A stretch of 64,000 nt of DNA from Natronosalvus caseinilyticus (lineage in GTDB: Archaea; Halobacteriota; Halobacteria; Halobacteriales; Natrialbaceae), in NCBI RefSeq assembly GCF_017357105.1, contig NZ_CP071596.1:1240001-1304000 (forward strand), written 5' to 3'. The position numbers were made by a program, and so were the translations under genes. The first letter of the stretch is position 1. The number at the start of each line of letters is the position of its first letter. The notes under the pieces were generated by a model, which saw nothing but the letters and a program-made list of their open reading frames with translations, was not told the origin of the DNA and ran no database searches. Shown here piece by piece: positions 24,943-32,982 of this stretch.

Positions 24943-26093
24943 TGTCCGGGTTCGTCTTTTCGGAGAAACCGATCTCCATCGAATCGGGCGAGGGCGTCCA
25001 CCTCTCGAGCGAGGGCGGTACCGACTACCTCGACTTCGGCGCGAGTTACGCCTGCACACCGACCGGTCACTGTCATCCGCAGGTGGTCGAGGCGATCCAG
25101 GAGCAGGCGGGCGAGTTGCTGTACGTCCAGGGTTCGTATCCGGTCAAGTCGCGGACGGACCTCCACACCCGACTTGCGGCGCTCGCGCCCGGCGACCTCG
25201 AGAACGTCTGGCTCTGCAATTCGGGTACTGAGGCCAACGAGGCCGCGCTGAAGTTCGCCCGGAGTGCGACCGGTGGGACGAAGATCGTCGCCGCCAAGCG
25301 CGCGTTCCACGGACGCACCGCGGGGACACTATCGGCGACCTGGAAACCCAAGTACAAGAAGCCGTTCGAACCGCTGCTCGCGGACGTCGAGTTCGTCACC
25401 TACGGCGACGACGAGGAACTCGAGGCGGCCGTCGACGACGACACCGCCGCGGTGATCCTCGAGCCCATCCAGGGCGAGGGCGGCATCCACCCCGCGCCGG
25501 CGGGCTACCTCGAGGCGGCCCGCGAGGTCACCGAGGCGACGGGCACGGCGCTGATCTTCGACGAGATCCAGACGGGTCTCGGCCGGACGGGTACGACCTG
25601 GGCCTGCGAGAACGAGGCCGTCGGCGGTCCCGTCACGCCGGACATCCTCACGACCGCGAAGGGACTCGCCAGCGGCCTCCCCCTCGGGGCGACCCTGTGT
25701 GCCGACTGGATCGCCGAGAACGCCGGCCCGCACGGGTCGACGTTCTCCGGGAATCCGCTCGTCTGTGCGGCCGCGAACGCCACCATCGACGTCCTCGTCG
25801 ACGACGATCTGGCGGGGAACGCTGCGGAGGTCGGCGACTACCTGCAGACCGAACTCGAGTCCTCGGACGTTCCCTTCCGGGACGTCCGCGGCGAGGGCCT
25901 GATGCTCGGTCTCGAGGTGAAACGCGGGGCCAACCGCGTACTTCGGGACCTCGCCCTCGAGCACGAGATTCTCGCCCTGCCCGCGGGCCGAAGCGTCGTT
26001 CGGTTGCTGCCGCCGCTGGTCCTCGAGCGCGCACACGCCGACGACCTCGTCGAGGCGCTGTCGGCGATTCTCTCCCCCACACCCGAGCAATGA
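24942..26093 (+). CDS. argD: LysW-ornithine aminotransferase (ArgD/LysJ)
   Basis: Class III pyridoxal-phosphate aminotransferase that transfers an amino group from glutamate to the LysW-bound semialdehyde. In the 383-residue protein, LCNSGTEANEAALKFAR (about 91-107) and FDEIQTGLGRTG (about 206-217) are conserved, and Lys240 in LTTAKGLASGLPLGA is the Schiff-base lysine. The start shares a base with the argB stop, and the stop overlaps argE by four bases. The DAP pathway also needs an aminotransferase (N-succinyl-DAP), and none lies in the dap operon, so this enzyme could serve both routes, as ArgD does in some bacteria (inference). Confidence 0.94.
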   Translation: MSGFVFSEKPISIESGEGVHLSSEGGTDYLDFGASYACTPTGHCHPQVVEAIQEQAGELLYVQGSYPVKSRTDLHTRLAALAPGDLENVWLCNSGTEANEAALKFARSATGGTKIVAAKRAFHGRTAGTLSATWKPKYKKPFEPLLADVEFVTYGDDEELEAAVDDDTAAVILEPIQGEGGIHPAPAGYLEAAREVTEATGTALIFDEIQTGLGRTGTTWACENEAVGGPVTPDILTTAKGLASGLPLGATLCADWIAENAGPHGSTFSGNPLVCAAANATIDVLVDDDLAGNAAEVGDYLQTELESSDVPFRDVRGEGLMLGLEVKRGANRVLRDLALEHEILALPAGRSVVRLLPPLVLERAHADDLVEALSAILSPTPEQ

Positions 26094-27271
26094 CCCAGGC
26101 CACGACAGAGATGGACACGAACGAAACGGACGAGTCGGCGACCGCCGACGAGACCGACGAGACCGACGAAATCGGGACGAGCGCCGCCTCCGACTCGAGT
26201 GCAGTTTCGCGCGAGGCGGCCCGCGAGCTACTGATCGACCTCGTCTCGACTCCCTCGCCCTCCGGTGAGGAGGACGCGGCCGCCGCGGTGCTCGTCGACT
26301 TCTTCGAAGCCCACGACCGCGAGGTCTGGATCGACGAGGTCGGCAACGTGCGGGCCCCGGCCGACGACGCGGTCCTCCTGACCTCACACGTCGACACCGT
26401 GCCGGGGGACATTCCGGTTCGCGTCGAGACGGCCACGAAGGACGACGAAATCGCCGCGGCCGGGGACGACGTCCTCTGGGGTCGCGGCAGCGTCGACGCC
26501 ACCGGCCCGCTGGCCGCGATGGCCGTCGCCGCCGTCACCACCGGCGTCTCCTTCGTCGGCGTCGTCGGCGAGGAGACGGACTCGCGGGGTGCGCGCCACC
26601 TCGTCGCCGACCGGGAGGCGCCCGGTGCCGTGATCAACGGCGAACCCTCGGGCGTCGACGGCATCACGCTCGGCTACCGTGGCTTCCTCGCCGGAACCTA
26701 CGTCGCGACCAGCGAGTCGGGGCACACCTCCCGGCCCGAGCCGAACGCCATCCAGCAGGCCACTCGCTGGTGGTCGGCCGTCGAGGATGCCTTCGAACCC
26801 GACGATTACGAACCGGTGTTCGAGCAGGTGACCGCCAAACCCGTCTCGCTCGAGGGCGGCACCACCGAAGACGGCCTCTCCGTCGAGGCGACCCTCGAGG
26901 CCCAGTTGCGCATCCCGCCGAGTCTCGACGCCGACAGCGTCAGGGAGACGGCGGAGGCGGCTCTCGAGGTCGGAACGGTTTCCTGGAAGGAGCCGATTCC
27001 GCCGGTGATGGAGAGCCCTCGAACCGAAATCGCGCGGGCGTTTCGCGTCGCTATCCGGACGGAAGGCGGCGATCCGCGCCTCCTCCGGAAGACCGGCACG
27101 AGCGACATGAACATCTACGCCGGCGCGTGGGACTGTCCGATGGTGACATACGGCCCGGGGAACTCCGACCTCGACCACGCACCCGACGAACGCCTCTCGC
27201 TCGCTGAGTACGACCGCTCCATCGCGGTGCTCGAGCGCGTCGCGAATACGCTCCGGGGTGAGGAGGCGTGA
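26090..27271 (+). CDS. argE: LysW-ornithine hydrolase (ArgE/LysK, M20 family)
   Basis: Metal-dependent M20 amidohydrolase that releases ornithine from the LysW carrier. The 393-residue product shows LLTSHVDTVPGD (first metal histidine and Asp), WGRGSVDATGPLAAM (bridging Asp region), VGVVGEETDSRGARHL (catalytic Glu) and RKTGTSDMNIYA near the C terminus. The open frame continues upstream through argD in another phase; the ATG at 26090 overlaps the argD stop (ATGA) and is the natural start. The first 40 residues are a Thr/Asp/Glu-rich extension common in halophilic proteins. Its stop overlaps the argF GTG. Confidence 0.93.
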   Translation: MTQATTEMDTNETDESATADETDETDEIGTSAASDSSAVSREAARELLIDLVSTPSPSGEEDAAAAVLVDFFEAHDREVWIDEVGNVRAPADDAVLLTSHVDTVPGDIPVRVETATKDDEIAAAGDDVLWGRGSVDATGPLAAMAVAAVTTGVSFVGVVGEETDSRGARHLVADREAPGAVINGEPSGVDGITLGYRGFLAGTYVATSESGHTSRPEPNAIQQATRWWSAVEDAFEPDDYEPVFEQVTAKPVSLEGGTTEDGLSVEATLEAQLRIPPSLDADSVRETAEAALEVGTVSWKEPIPPVMESPRTEIARAFRVAIRTEGGDPRLLRKTGTSDMNIYAGAWDCPMVTYGPGNSDLDHAPDERLSLAEYDRSIAVLERVANTLRGEEA

Positions 27272-28236
27272 CCTCGGAGGACTCGAGTCGTCCCGCCCAC
27301 GCGAGTCGCTCGGCGGCCGAAAGCGAGGGCGACGTGCGTCACCTGCTCGACGTCGACGACCTCTCTCGCGAGGAACTGTTTACCGTCCTGGACCGGGCGG
27401 CCGACTACAAACTCGCCCAGACGCGTGGCGAGGGCCACGCCGACCTGCCGGGGCAAACGCTGGGCATGCTCTTTCAAAAGCCCAGCACCCGGACGCGCGT
27501 CTCGTTCGAGACGGGGATGACTCACCTCGGGGGGCACGCCATCTTCCTCGGGGCCGACGACATCCAGCTGGGTCGGGGAGAGCCGCTTAAAGACACCGCG
27601 AGGACCCTCTCGCGGTACGTCGACGCGGTGATGGCCCGGGTGTTCAAACACGAGAACATCCGGGTGATGGCCGAGTACGCGGACGTACCGATCGTCAACG
27701 GGCTGACCGATGACGCCCACCCGTGCCAGACGTTGGCTGACCTTCTGACGATCCGCGAGCGTTTCGCCGACCTCGATTCCGTCTCGGCGACCTGGATCGG
27801 CGACGGCAACAACGTCGCTCAGTCGTTCGTTCTCGGCTGTGCACTCGCCGGAATCGACCTCACGGTAGCGACGCCCGAAGAACACGGCATCGACGAGGCC
27901 GTCCTCGAGCGGGCGGCCGAACTTGGAACGGCGCCGTCGGTTACGCACGACCCCGTCGATGCGGTGACGGACGCGAACGTCGTCTACACCGACGTCTGGG
28001 TCAGCATGGGCCAGGAGGACGAACGCGAGATCCGCCTCCGGACGTTCGAGGGGTTCCAGGTCAACCAGGAACTGCTCGAGCACGCGCCCGAAGCGGCGGT
28101 TATGCACTGCCTGCCGGCTCACCGCGGCGAGGAGATCACTGACGCCGTCATCGAGAGCGAGCGTTCGATCATGTTCGACCAGGCGGAAAACCGGCTCCAC
28201 GCCCAGAAGGCAGTGTTGAGCTGGTTGCTCGAGTAG
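27268..28236 (+). CDS. argF: Ornithine carbamoyltransferase
   Basis: Transfers the carbamoyl group from carbamoyl phosphate to ornithine to make citrulline, which then feeds ArgG. The 322-residue protein has the carbamoyl-phosphate motif STRTR at residues 73-77, the DDAHPCQTLADL stretch, YTDVWVSMGQE (ornithine site) and MHCLPAHRGEEI. The GTG at 27268 overlaps the argE stop (GTGA), so the whole lysW-argF set is translationally linked. The first 20 residues are a poorly conserved Ser/Glu-rich extension. This is the last gene of the operon. Confidence 0.96.
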   Translation: MTSEDSSRPAHASRSAAESEGDVRHLLDVDDLSREELFTVLDRAADYKLAQTRGEGHADLPGQTLGMLFQKPSTRTRVSFETGMTHLGGHAIFLGADDIQLGRGEPLKDTARTLSRYVDAVMARVFKHENIRVMAEYADVPIVNGLTDDAHPCQTLADLLTIRERFADLDSVSATWIGDGNNVAQSFVLGCALAGIDLTVATPEEHGIDEAVLERAAELGTAPSVTHDPVDAVTDANVVYTDVWVSMGQEDEREIRLRTFEGFQVNQELLEHAPEAAVMHCLPAHRGEEITDAVIESERSIMFDQAENRLHAQKAVLSWLLE

Positions 28237-28430
28237 CTCGAGCGATGCGGTTGCTTTCTCGTCCGCGGTTGGGCGGTGCGAGGCTGCGGTCGGCCGTTTC
28301 TAGACGACCCCTGCGCGAACAGCAGCGGGCGGAAAACGAGAGACAGCGATGCTTCAAAGGCCACCAGATCGTGTTCAGGATCGGATTGAGCGACCTTCCA
28401 GGTCATTCCTCGAGACGGAAAATCCCATGT

Positions 28431-28438
28431 TTTTATAT
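28431..28438 (+). promoter_or_regulatory. TATA box of the candidate RNA gene between argF and tfs
   Basis: TTTTATAT is a strong archaeal TATA match in an otherwise G+C-rich gap. It predicts transcription starting near 28461, where no convincing protein gene begins. Confidence 0.6.
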
Positions 28439-28460
28439 GGAAGAGCCTGCTATCCCGAGT

Positions 28461-28597
28461 TAGCAGCACGTTAGACAGGCTGCTGCGCACCGCGGATGCC
28501 GTGCGTATGGGGTGCCCGGCAGACGCGGGCGAGCGATGGGGGGAAACCATCTACCACTAACCGATCCACTGGGGGATCGCCTGTTTCCGTTTTTTGC
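28461..28597 (+). ncRNA. Candidate structured non-coding RNA (about 137 nt)
   Basis: Downstream of the TATA box at 28431-28438, five perfect stem-loops follow in series: AGCAGC/GCTGCT (28462-28467 with 28479-28484), CGCAC/GTGCG (28486-28490 with 28501-28505), GCCC/GGGC (28514-28517 with 28527-28530), GATGG/CCATC (28535-28539 with 28547-28551, loop GGGGAAA), and CGATCC/GGATCG (28562-28567 with 28574-28579). The last is followed by a T6 tract (28590-28595), like a terminator. No protein frame here looks real. It does not match SRP RNA, RNase P RNA, 5S RNA or a tRNA as I know them, and lacks clear C/D boxes. It may be a small regulatory RNA or a leader of tfs. Confidence 0.5.
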
Positions 28598-28733
28598 GGT
28601 CGTGACGGAGCGGCGAGCACGATGCTCGAGCGTCTCGACGCCTCAATCGCCCTCGAGGCCCTTCGTCGCTCGATTTCTTGGCGCCCGCGGCGGAACGCGC
28701 CATTAATGTGTCTCGACTCCCGTAGCCGGATAC

Positions 28734-29048
28734 ATGGAATTCTGCGACGAATGTGGCTCGATGATGAAGGCGGACGATGGCTACTGGGTCTGTGGAAATG
28801 ACGAGTGCGGTGCCAAGAAACCGAAAGGCAACAGCGACGAGTACGTGGTCACCGAAGACCAGGAGGCGACCGAGGTGATCGAGTCCTCCGACGAAACCTC
28901 GCTCCCGAAGACCGAGGCCCGGTGCCCCGAGTGTGGCCACGACCAGGCGTACTGGTACCTCCAACAGACGCGCTCGGCGGACGAGTCCGAGACCAGGTTC
29001 TTCGTCTGCGCGGAGTGTGAGTACAAGTGGCGCGAAGACGACAACTGA
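28734..29048 (+). CDS. tfs: Transcription factor S (TFIIS-like cleavage factor)
   Basis: A 104-residue factor that rescues backtracked RNA polymerase by stimulating RNA cleavage. It has an N-terminal zinc ribbon (CDECGSMM...CGNDECG, similar to RPB9) and a C-terminal TFIIS-type ribbon (CPECGHDQAYWYLQQTRSAD, then FVCAECEYKW); the acidic pair in RSADESETRFF sits at the ribbon tip that reaches the polymerase active site. A TATA-like CATTAATG (28701-28708) predicts a start a few bases before the ATG. It stands alone, convergent with trmI. Confidence 0.93.
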   Translation: MEFCDECGSMMKADDGYWVCGNDECGAKKPKGNSDEYVVTEDQEATEVIESSDETSLPKTEARCPECGHDQAYWYLQQTRSADESETRFFVCAECEYKWREDDN

Positions 29049-29057
29049 TTCTCGCGG

Positions 29058-29177
29058 AATCGATCACTCGAGTTCGTCGTTGACGCCCGTAGCGGACGAA
29101 CTCGACAGTCGGTCAGTCGACCGATCGATTGGCCGACTAGTCGCCCAGCGATTACTCGATAAATCGATCACTCGAGT
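29058..29177. repeat. 16-base direct repeat flanking the tfs-trmI gap
   Basis: AATCGATCACTCGAGT occurs at 29058-29073 and again at 29162-29177, the second copy overlapping the end of trmI. The 88-base spacer has nothing else I recognise. It could be a relic of a small duplication. Confidence 0.6.
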
Positions 29178-30022
29178 CGAGCCACGAGCAGGTACCCAGT
29201 GTGGCCGACGGGGGCGGTCGACGGCCGTGACCCCCGGTCGTCGAAAGTCATCTCCCGCTGGATGGTCTCGCGGGTGACGACGCTCGAGAGTCCGGCCTCG
29301 CGAGCGGCCTCGCTGGTCTCGCGAGCGGTCTCGACGAACGGGCTGTAGACGGCTACAAACCCGCCCTCGACGAGGAGGTCGGGCGCGTGCTCGACGATGG
29401 TCGGCGCGTCGCCCGTGTCGAGCGTGAGGACGTCGAAGCCGTCGCCTCCAGCCAGTTCTTCGAGGTCGTCTCGAAGGTCGCCCGTCCGGACCTCGACGTC
29501 GCTCGAGACGCCACCCAGGGCCATGTTCTCTCGTGCGACCTCGGCGAACTCGGGGTCGCGTTCGTAGCTCACCACACTCGCCCCGGCGCGGGCCATCGAG
29601 GCGGCGAGGACGCCGGTGCCGGTACCGGTGTCGAGCACGCGGTCCCCGACGCCGACGCCGGTCTCGCCGATCACGAGGCCGACGTCGCGGGGCACCATCG
29701 GGGCACCGGTACGCTCGAAGTGGTGAAAGAGATCGGGCCCGCGGAGCTTTCGGACGCGAAACTCGGTGCCGAGGTGGGTTTCGAGGACTTGCCCCGGTTC
29801 GACGTCGGTGGGAACCTCGAGGACGCCGAGGTCGGAGCCGAACTCCTCGCCGGGCTGGACGAGGTGTTCGCGGTCCTCGTGGATAAGTAGGACCGGCGGT
29901 CGGTCGGTGGGTTCCGCTTCGGCTTCGGCTACCGGTTCGCCCGCGTCGTTCGCGTTCACGTCTGCGTTCGTGTCTCGCTCGTCAGTTCCACTCTCGTCTC
30001 CGGCGTCAGGTGATCCCGTCAC
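29168..30022 (-). CDS. trmI: tRNA (adenine-N1)-methyltransferase TrmI
   Basis: S-adenosylmethionine-dependent enzyme expected to make m1A at position 57/58 of the tRNA T-loop. The 284-residue protein has a disordered acidic N terminus (about 1-40), a small N-terminal beta domain (IHEDREHLVQPGEEFGSDLG), and a Rossmann methyltransferase domain with VLDTGTGTGVLAASMARAG (motif I) and VLTLDTGDA. PMVPRDVGLVIGE is the family linker. It starts with GTG at 30022, 13 bases after the NAC gene, so the two form an operon of translation-related functions. Confidence 0.9.
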   Translation of the reverse strand: MTGSPDAGDESGTDERDTNADVNANDAGEPVAEAEAEPTDRPPVLLIHEDREHLVQPGEEFGSDLGVLEVPTDVEPGQVLETHLGTEFRVRKLRGPDLFHHFERTGAPMVPRDVGLVIGETGVGVGDRVLDTGTGTGVLAASMARAGASVVSYERDPEFAEVARENMALGGVSSDVEVRTGDLRDDLEELAGGDGFDVLTLDTGDAPTIVEHAPDLLVEGGFVAVYSPFVETARETSEAAREAGLSSVVTRETIQREMTFDDRGSRPSTAPVGHTGYLLVARLE

Positions 30023-30035
30023 GCGAGTATTGGGC

Positions 30036-30434
30036 TCACTCGAGGCGTTCGACTGCGGCTGCGAGGTCGCCGTCCTCGGCTTCGAGGGCCTCGCGGGCCT
30101 CGTCGTCGCTGACGCCGGTGCGGGCCGCGACGATTTCGACGTCGGAGTCGGGGATGGCCGGCTCGCTGTCGGCGTCCGCGTCAGTTACGTCCGCGTCGGC
30201 GCCGCCAGCGCCGCCGGCACTCCCGCGCTCGCGCTCCTCGGGCGTCCCGATGACCTGGTAGGTCTCCTGGCCACGGGCGTCCATCTTCGTGACGTCCGCG
30301 TCGGTGAAGACGAGGTCGTGGTCGGCCGTCCGGATAATGACCTCCTCGGCGTCGAGTTCGTCGACGTCGATCCCCATCTGTTTCATCATCTGTTCCATCT
30401 TCCGTGGATTGAGTCCGCCGCCGCCTCCAAACAT
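30036..30434 (-). CDS. nac: Nascent polypeptide-associated complex protein (alpha-NAC homologue)
   Basis: A 132-residue ribosome-associated chaperone that contacts emerging nascent chains. The N-terminal [20 protein letters not shown] leads into the NAC beta-barrel ([20 protein letters not shown], then QETYQVIG), followed by an acidic linker and a C-terminal UBA domain ([20 protein letters not shown] to AAAVERLE). The start is the ATG at 30434 (MFGGGGG); an in-frame start at 30461 would add nine unconserved residues. Cotranscribed with trmI. Confidence 0.93.
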   Translation of the reverse strand: MFGGGGGLNPRKMEQMMKQMGIDVDELDAEEVIIRTADHDLVFTDADVTKMDARGQETYQVIGTPEERERGSAGGAGGADADVTDADADSEPAIPDSDVEIVAARTGVSDDEAREALEAEDGDLAAAVERLE

Positions 30435-30628
30435 ACTCGAGACGTGGCCAGCCGCGGGCAAAAACCCACCGGAACGGTTTCTCGCGTCTCTCGCGTCTCT
30501 CGCGCCCCTCGACGTCTTTCGGAGTCTTCGCGCCCCTCGCGTCCCGTAGCCGTCGTACCCTTCGCATCCGTCACGTCCGTTTTGTCTTCGTCACATCTCG
30601 ACTCGAGCGACGGAACTCGAGATACGTC

Positions 30629-31135
30629 TCACCGGAAACTTCCGGACTCCTGCGTATCGCCGCTCTCGAGGCCGTCCCGGCCACGCCAACTCCACAGTCC
30701 GAGGACCATCATCGTGATCCCGAGGATCGCGATGACCGCCCAGACGCCGATCTGGGTCGCCGTCAGCGCTGATCCGGTAAACAGGGTCGTCGCCTGGAGC
30801 AAGAACGCGACGAGCAACAGCAGCCCGAACAGCGAGGCGATGGCGACGCCGATCCCCTCCCGGATCGCCCACCGAAGTTCCTCGGCGTCGCGATCGGCTG
30901 TCTCGGTGTGGCGACGTGATCGAATTTCCGCGTCGGCGTCGACGTAGCCGGGCGTCGCCCACGGCGTCTCGAGGTAGCCGATCACGTACGAGAGCGTGGC
31001 GCCGGCGACCATCACGATGGCGAACGTGACCACTCCGGCGACGAGCGTCGGTGGGGCGAACAGGAGCGTGATCACGGCAGCGGCGACGACCGCCCCGCCG
31101 AGCATGACCAGGAATCGTCGCAGTCGTGGGAGCAT
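30629..31135 (-). CDS. Conserved hypothetical membrane protein
   Basis: I do not recognise the family. The 168-residue protein has two pairs of hydrophobic segments, at about residues 8-28, 33-52, 96-116 and 128-149, separated by a charged loop (VDADAEIRSRRHTETADRDAEEL) that is likely cytoplasmic. An AATATGG element about 25 bases upstream of the ATG at 31135 supports this leaderless start; another ATG at 31162 overlaps that element. It lies alone between NAC and the PUA gene. Confidence 0.65.
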   Translation of the reverse strand: MLPRLRRFLVMLGGAVVAAAVITLLFAPPTLVAGVVTFAIVMVAGATLSYVIGYLETPWATPGYVDADAEIRSRRHTETADRDAEELRWAIREGIGVAIASLFGLLLLVAFLLQATTLFTGSALTATQIGVWAVIAILGITMMVLGLWSWRGRDGLESGDTQESGSFR

Positions 31136-31267
31136 AGGTGATACTATGCTACCAAGTACCATATTCCTATCACAGGTCAGTTTCGTGACTCGAGTCGGGA
31201 CAGACGTACGGACCTGGTCGTAGCGACGCGGAGGCTCGAATCCGGGCGAGCCGAACGCTCGAGGCCG

Positions 31268-31771
31268 TCAGTCTTCCGCTTGAACGCCGCTCCGAACGTT
31301 CACCGCCATCCCAGATTCGAAGTCGAGAATCGACTCGCCGTCGAGTTCTGCCCGCCCAACCGCGAGCAGGTCGCCCCGCTCGTGAACGACGAGCACCTCG
31401 TCGCCCGGTCGAATCTTGGGCCCTGTCTCGAGGACGAACTTCGAGAAGACGTTCTTCCCGTCGCGAACGAACGGTTCGCTCTCGTCGTCGACGACGACCC
31501 GGTACGCCGGCGGCTCGAGCGCGTCGTGGAGGCGGCGGCCACCCTCGAGTCCGAGGGTGAATCGACCGTCGGTGCCGAAGGAGACGACCCGCCCGCGGTC
31601 AGCGTGAATCTGCTGAGGGCGACCGGAGGTCGTTCGCTCGATGCGTCGATCTTCGTCGGGCGGGAACAGCGCCGCGCCAGCGCCGCTCCCGAACTGGTAG
31701 TCCGCGATGGTCCGCAGGTCGGCGTCCTCGCCGCCCTCCTCTCGCTCCGCGTCCGCTGCGCGTTCGCTCAT
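31268..31771 (-). CDS. PUA domain protein related to archaeosine transglycosylase C-terminal region
   Basis: A 167-residue protein with a short acidic N terminus, then LRTIADYQFGSGAGAALFP, which resembles the domain preceding the PUA fold in archaeal tRNA-guanine transglycosylase, and a C-terminal PUA RNA-binding domain (PFVRDGKNVFSKFVLETGP, IRPGDEVLVVHERGDLLAVGRA). It is a stand-alone RNA-binding protein, with likely action on tRNA or rRNA. No catalytic domain is present. Function beyond RNA binding is not known to me. It is upstream of the dap operon end, transcribed in the same direction but separated by about 80 bases. Confidence 0.82.
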   Translation of the reverse strand: MSERAADAEREEGGEDADLRTIADYQFGSGAGAALFPPDEDRRIERTTSGRPQQIHADRGRVVSFGTDGRFTLGLEGGRRLHDALEPPAYRVVVDDESEPFVRDGKNVFSKFVLETGPKIRPGDEVLVVHERGDLLAVGRAELDGESILDFESGMAVNVRSGVQAED

Positions 31772-31854
31772 TGGGCGTCGTTCGAGCGGACTCGAGGAAA
31801 GGGCTTCGGACCCGGATCTGCCTCACGGATTGGCGCTCGCCTGGTGATCGCCAC

Positions 31855-32982
31855 TCACGGCGACTCGAGTACTCGCTTCACGGCCTCCGCTCCCGCCCGA
31901 ACGGCGGCCGTCTCGACGTACTCTCGCGGGGAGTGAGCGACGGCGCCGTCCTCGTCCGCGAGCACCCCCGGCCCGAAGACGACGGTGGGCGCGTGGGCGG
32001 CGAAGTAGGAAGCCTCGGTGGCGGCCGTGAACGGGCGCACCTCGCCGCTCCCTCTCGCCGCGAGGGCGTCGACGACCGGCGCCTCCGTGTCGGTCGCCCA
32101 GGCCTCGAGAAACGGCGTCGGTCGCTCGGTGAACGAGAACGAGACGCCCACGTCGGCGGGAACGGCCGCCTCGAGGTGGGCCACCAGCGCCTGTTCGAAC
32201 CCCTCGGCGGTTTCGGGTGGAACGCTCCGGCGGTCGACCGTGAGTCGAACCTGGTCGGGGACCTGATTGGTCGCGTCGCCGCCCTCGACGACCGTCGGCG
32301 TGAGCGTCGCGGCCCCGAGGTCAGGGTGGGCGGGCGGTGCGTCCTCGTGGTCGTCGAACGTCTCGAGCGCCCTCAGAACCTGCTCGAGGGCGGCCACCGC
32401 ATTGACGCCCGACTGCGGTTCGGCGGCGTGAGCGTTCGCCCCCGAGAGTTCGACCGTCCCCTCGAAGCGCCCCTTCGCGGCGGTGCAGACGTCGAGGCCG
32501 GTCGGTTCGCCGACGACGACGGCGTCGGCGTCCCGAATAGGCGAGTCGGGCCGGGAGACGAGGGCGTGGGCGCCCGTCGAGAGGAGTTCCTCGTCGGGGG
32601 TTATCGCGAGTGTCACTCGATTCGTCGTCTCGGCCTCGAGAAACGCGGCGAGCAGCGCGGCGACCTGTCCCTTCGCGTCGCAGGACCCACGGCCGCGGAT
32701 TTTGCCGTCGCCGACCTCGAGCGGGACGTGTGGCGAGACGGTGTCGATGTGGGTATTGAGGACGTAGTGTTGGCCGCCGTTCCGCCATTCGTTGGCTGTC
32801 GTCGGCTCGCGCGTCGCCAGCACGTTCCCCGCCTCGTCGACCGTCGCTTCGATCTCGTAGTCCTCGAGGGTCTCGACCAGGAAGGCTCGCATCTCGGCGA
32901 CCCCGGCCGCAGGGTGTGAGGGAATCGCGACCGCATCCTCGAGGAAGGCGATCGGATCGAATCCCTCCGAAGCCCCCGTCAC
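31855..32982 (-). CDS. dapE: Succinyl-diaminopimelate desuccinylase (M20 family)
   Basis: Removes succinate from N-succinyl-LL-2,6-diaminopimelate using two metal ions. In the 375-residue product the metal and catalytic motifs are LNTHIDTVSPH, RGRGSCDAKGQVAALL, ITPDEELLSTGA and VVVGEPTGLDVCTAAKG. It is the last gene of the dap operon. Its GTG start at 32982 overlaps the dapF stop (GTGA). M20 enzymes are hard to separate by sequence; the DapE call rests on its place in the operon with dapD, which shows the succinylase variant. Confidence 0.9.
   Translation of the reverse strand: MTGASEGFDPIAFLEDAVAIPSHPAAGVAEMRAFLVETLEDYEIEATVDEAGNVLATREPTTANEWRNGGQHYVLNTHIDTVSPHVPLEVGDGKIRGRGSCDAKGQVAALLAAFLEAETTNRVTLAITPDEELLSTGAHALVSRPDSPIRDADAVVVGEPTGLDVCTAAKGRFEGTVELSGANAHAAEPQSGVNAVAALEQVLRALETFDDHEDAPPAHPDLGAATLTPTVVEGGDATNQVPDQVRLTVDRRSVPPETAEGFEQALVAHLEAAVPADVGVSFSFTERPTPFLEAWATDTEAPVVDALAARGSGEVRPFTAATEASYFAAHAPTVVFGPGVLADEDGAVAHSPREYVETAAVRAGAEAVKRVLESP

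Noticed and set aside
25697-27271. A 524-residue version of ArgE beginning inside argD
   Set aside because: The first 131 residues are the out-of-frame shadow of argD with very basic composition; the ATG at 26090 is the real start.
28501-28560. Possible TPP riboswitch because of GGGGTGCCC in the argF-tfs gap
   Set aside because: Only that 9-mer resembles the motif; the required CTGAGA and CTGATC elements are missing and no thiamine gene is near.
28496-28801. A 101-codon open frame across the candidate RNA and the start of tfs
   Set aside because: It crosses the tfs gene out of frame, has no halophilic acidic composition and no family match; treated as a chance frame.
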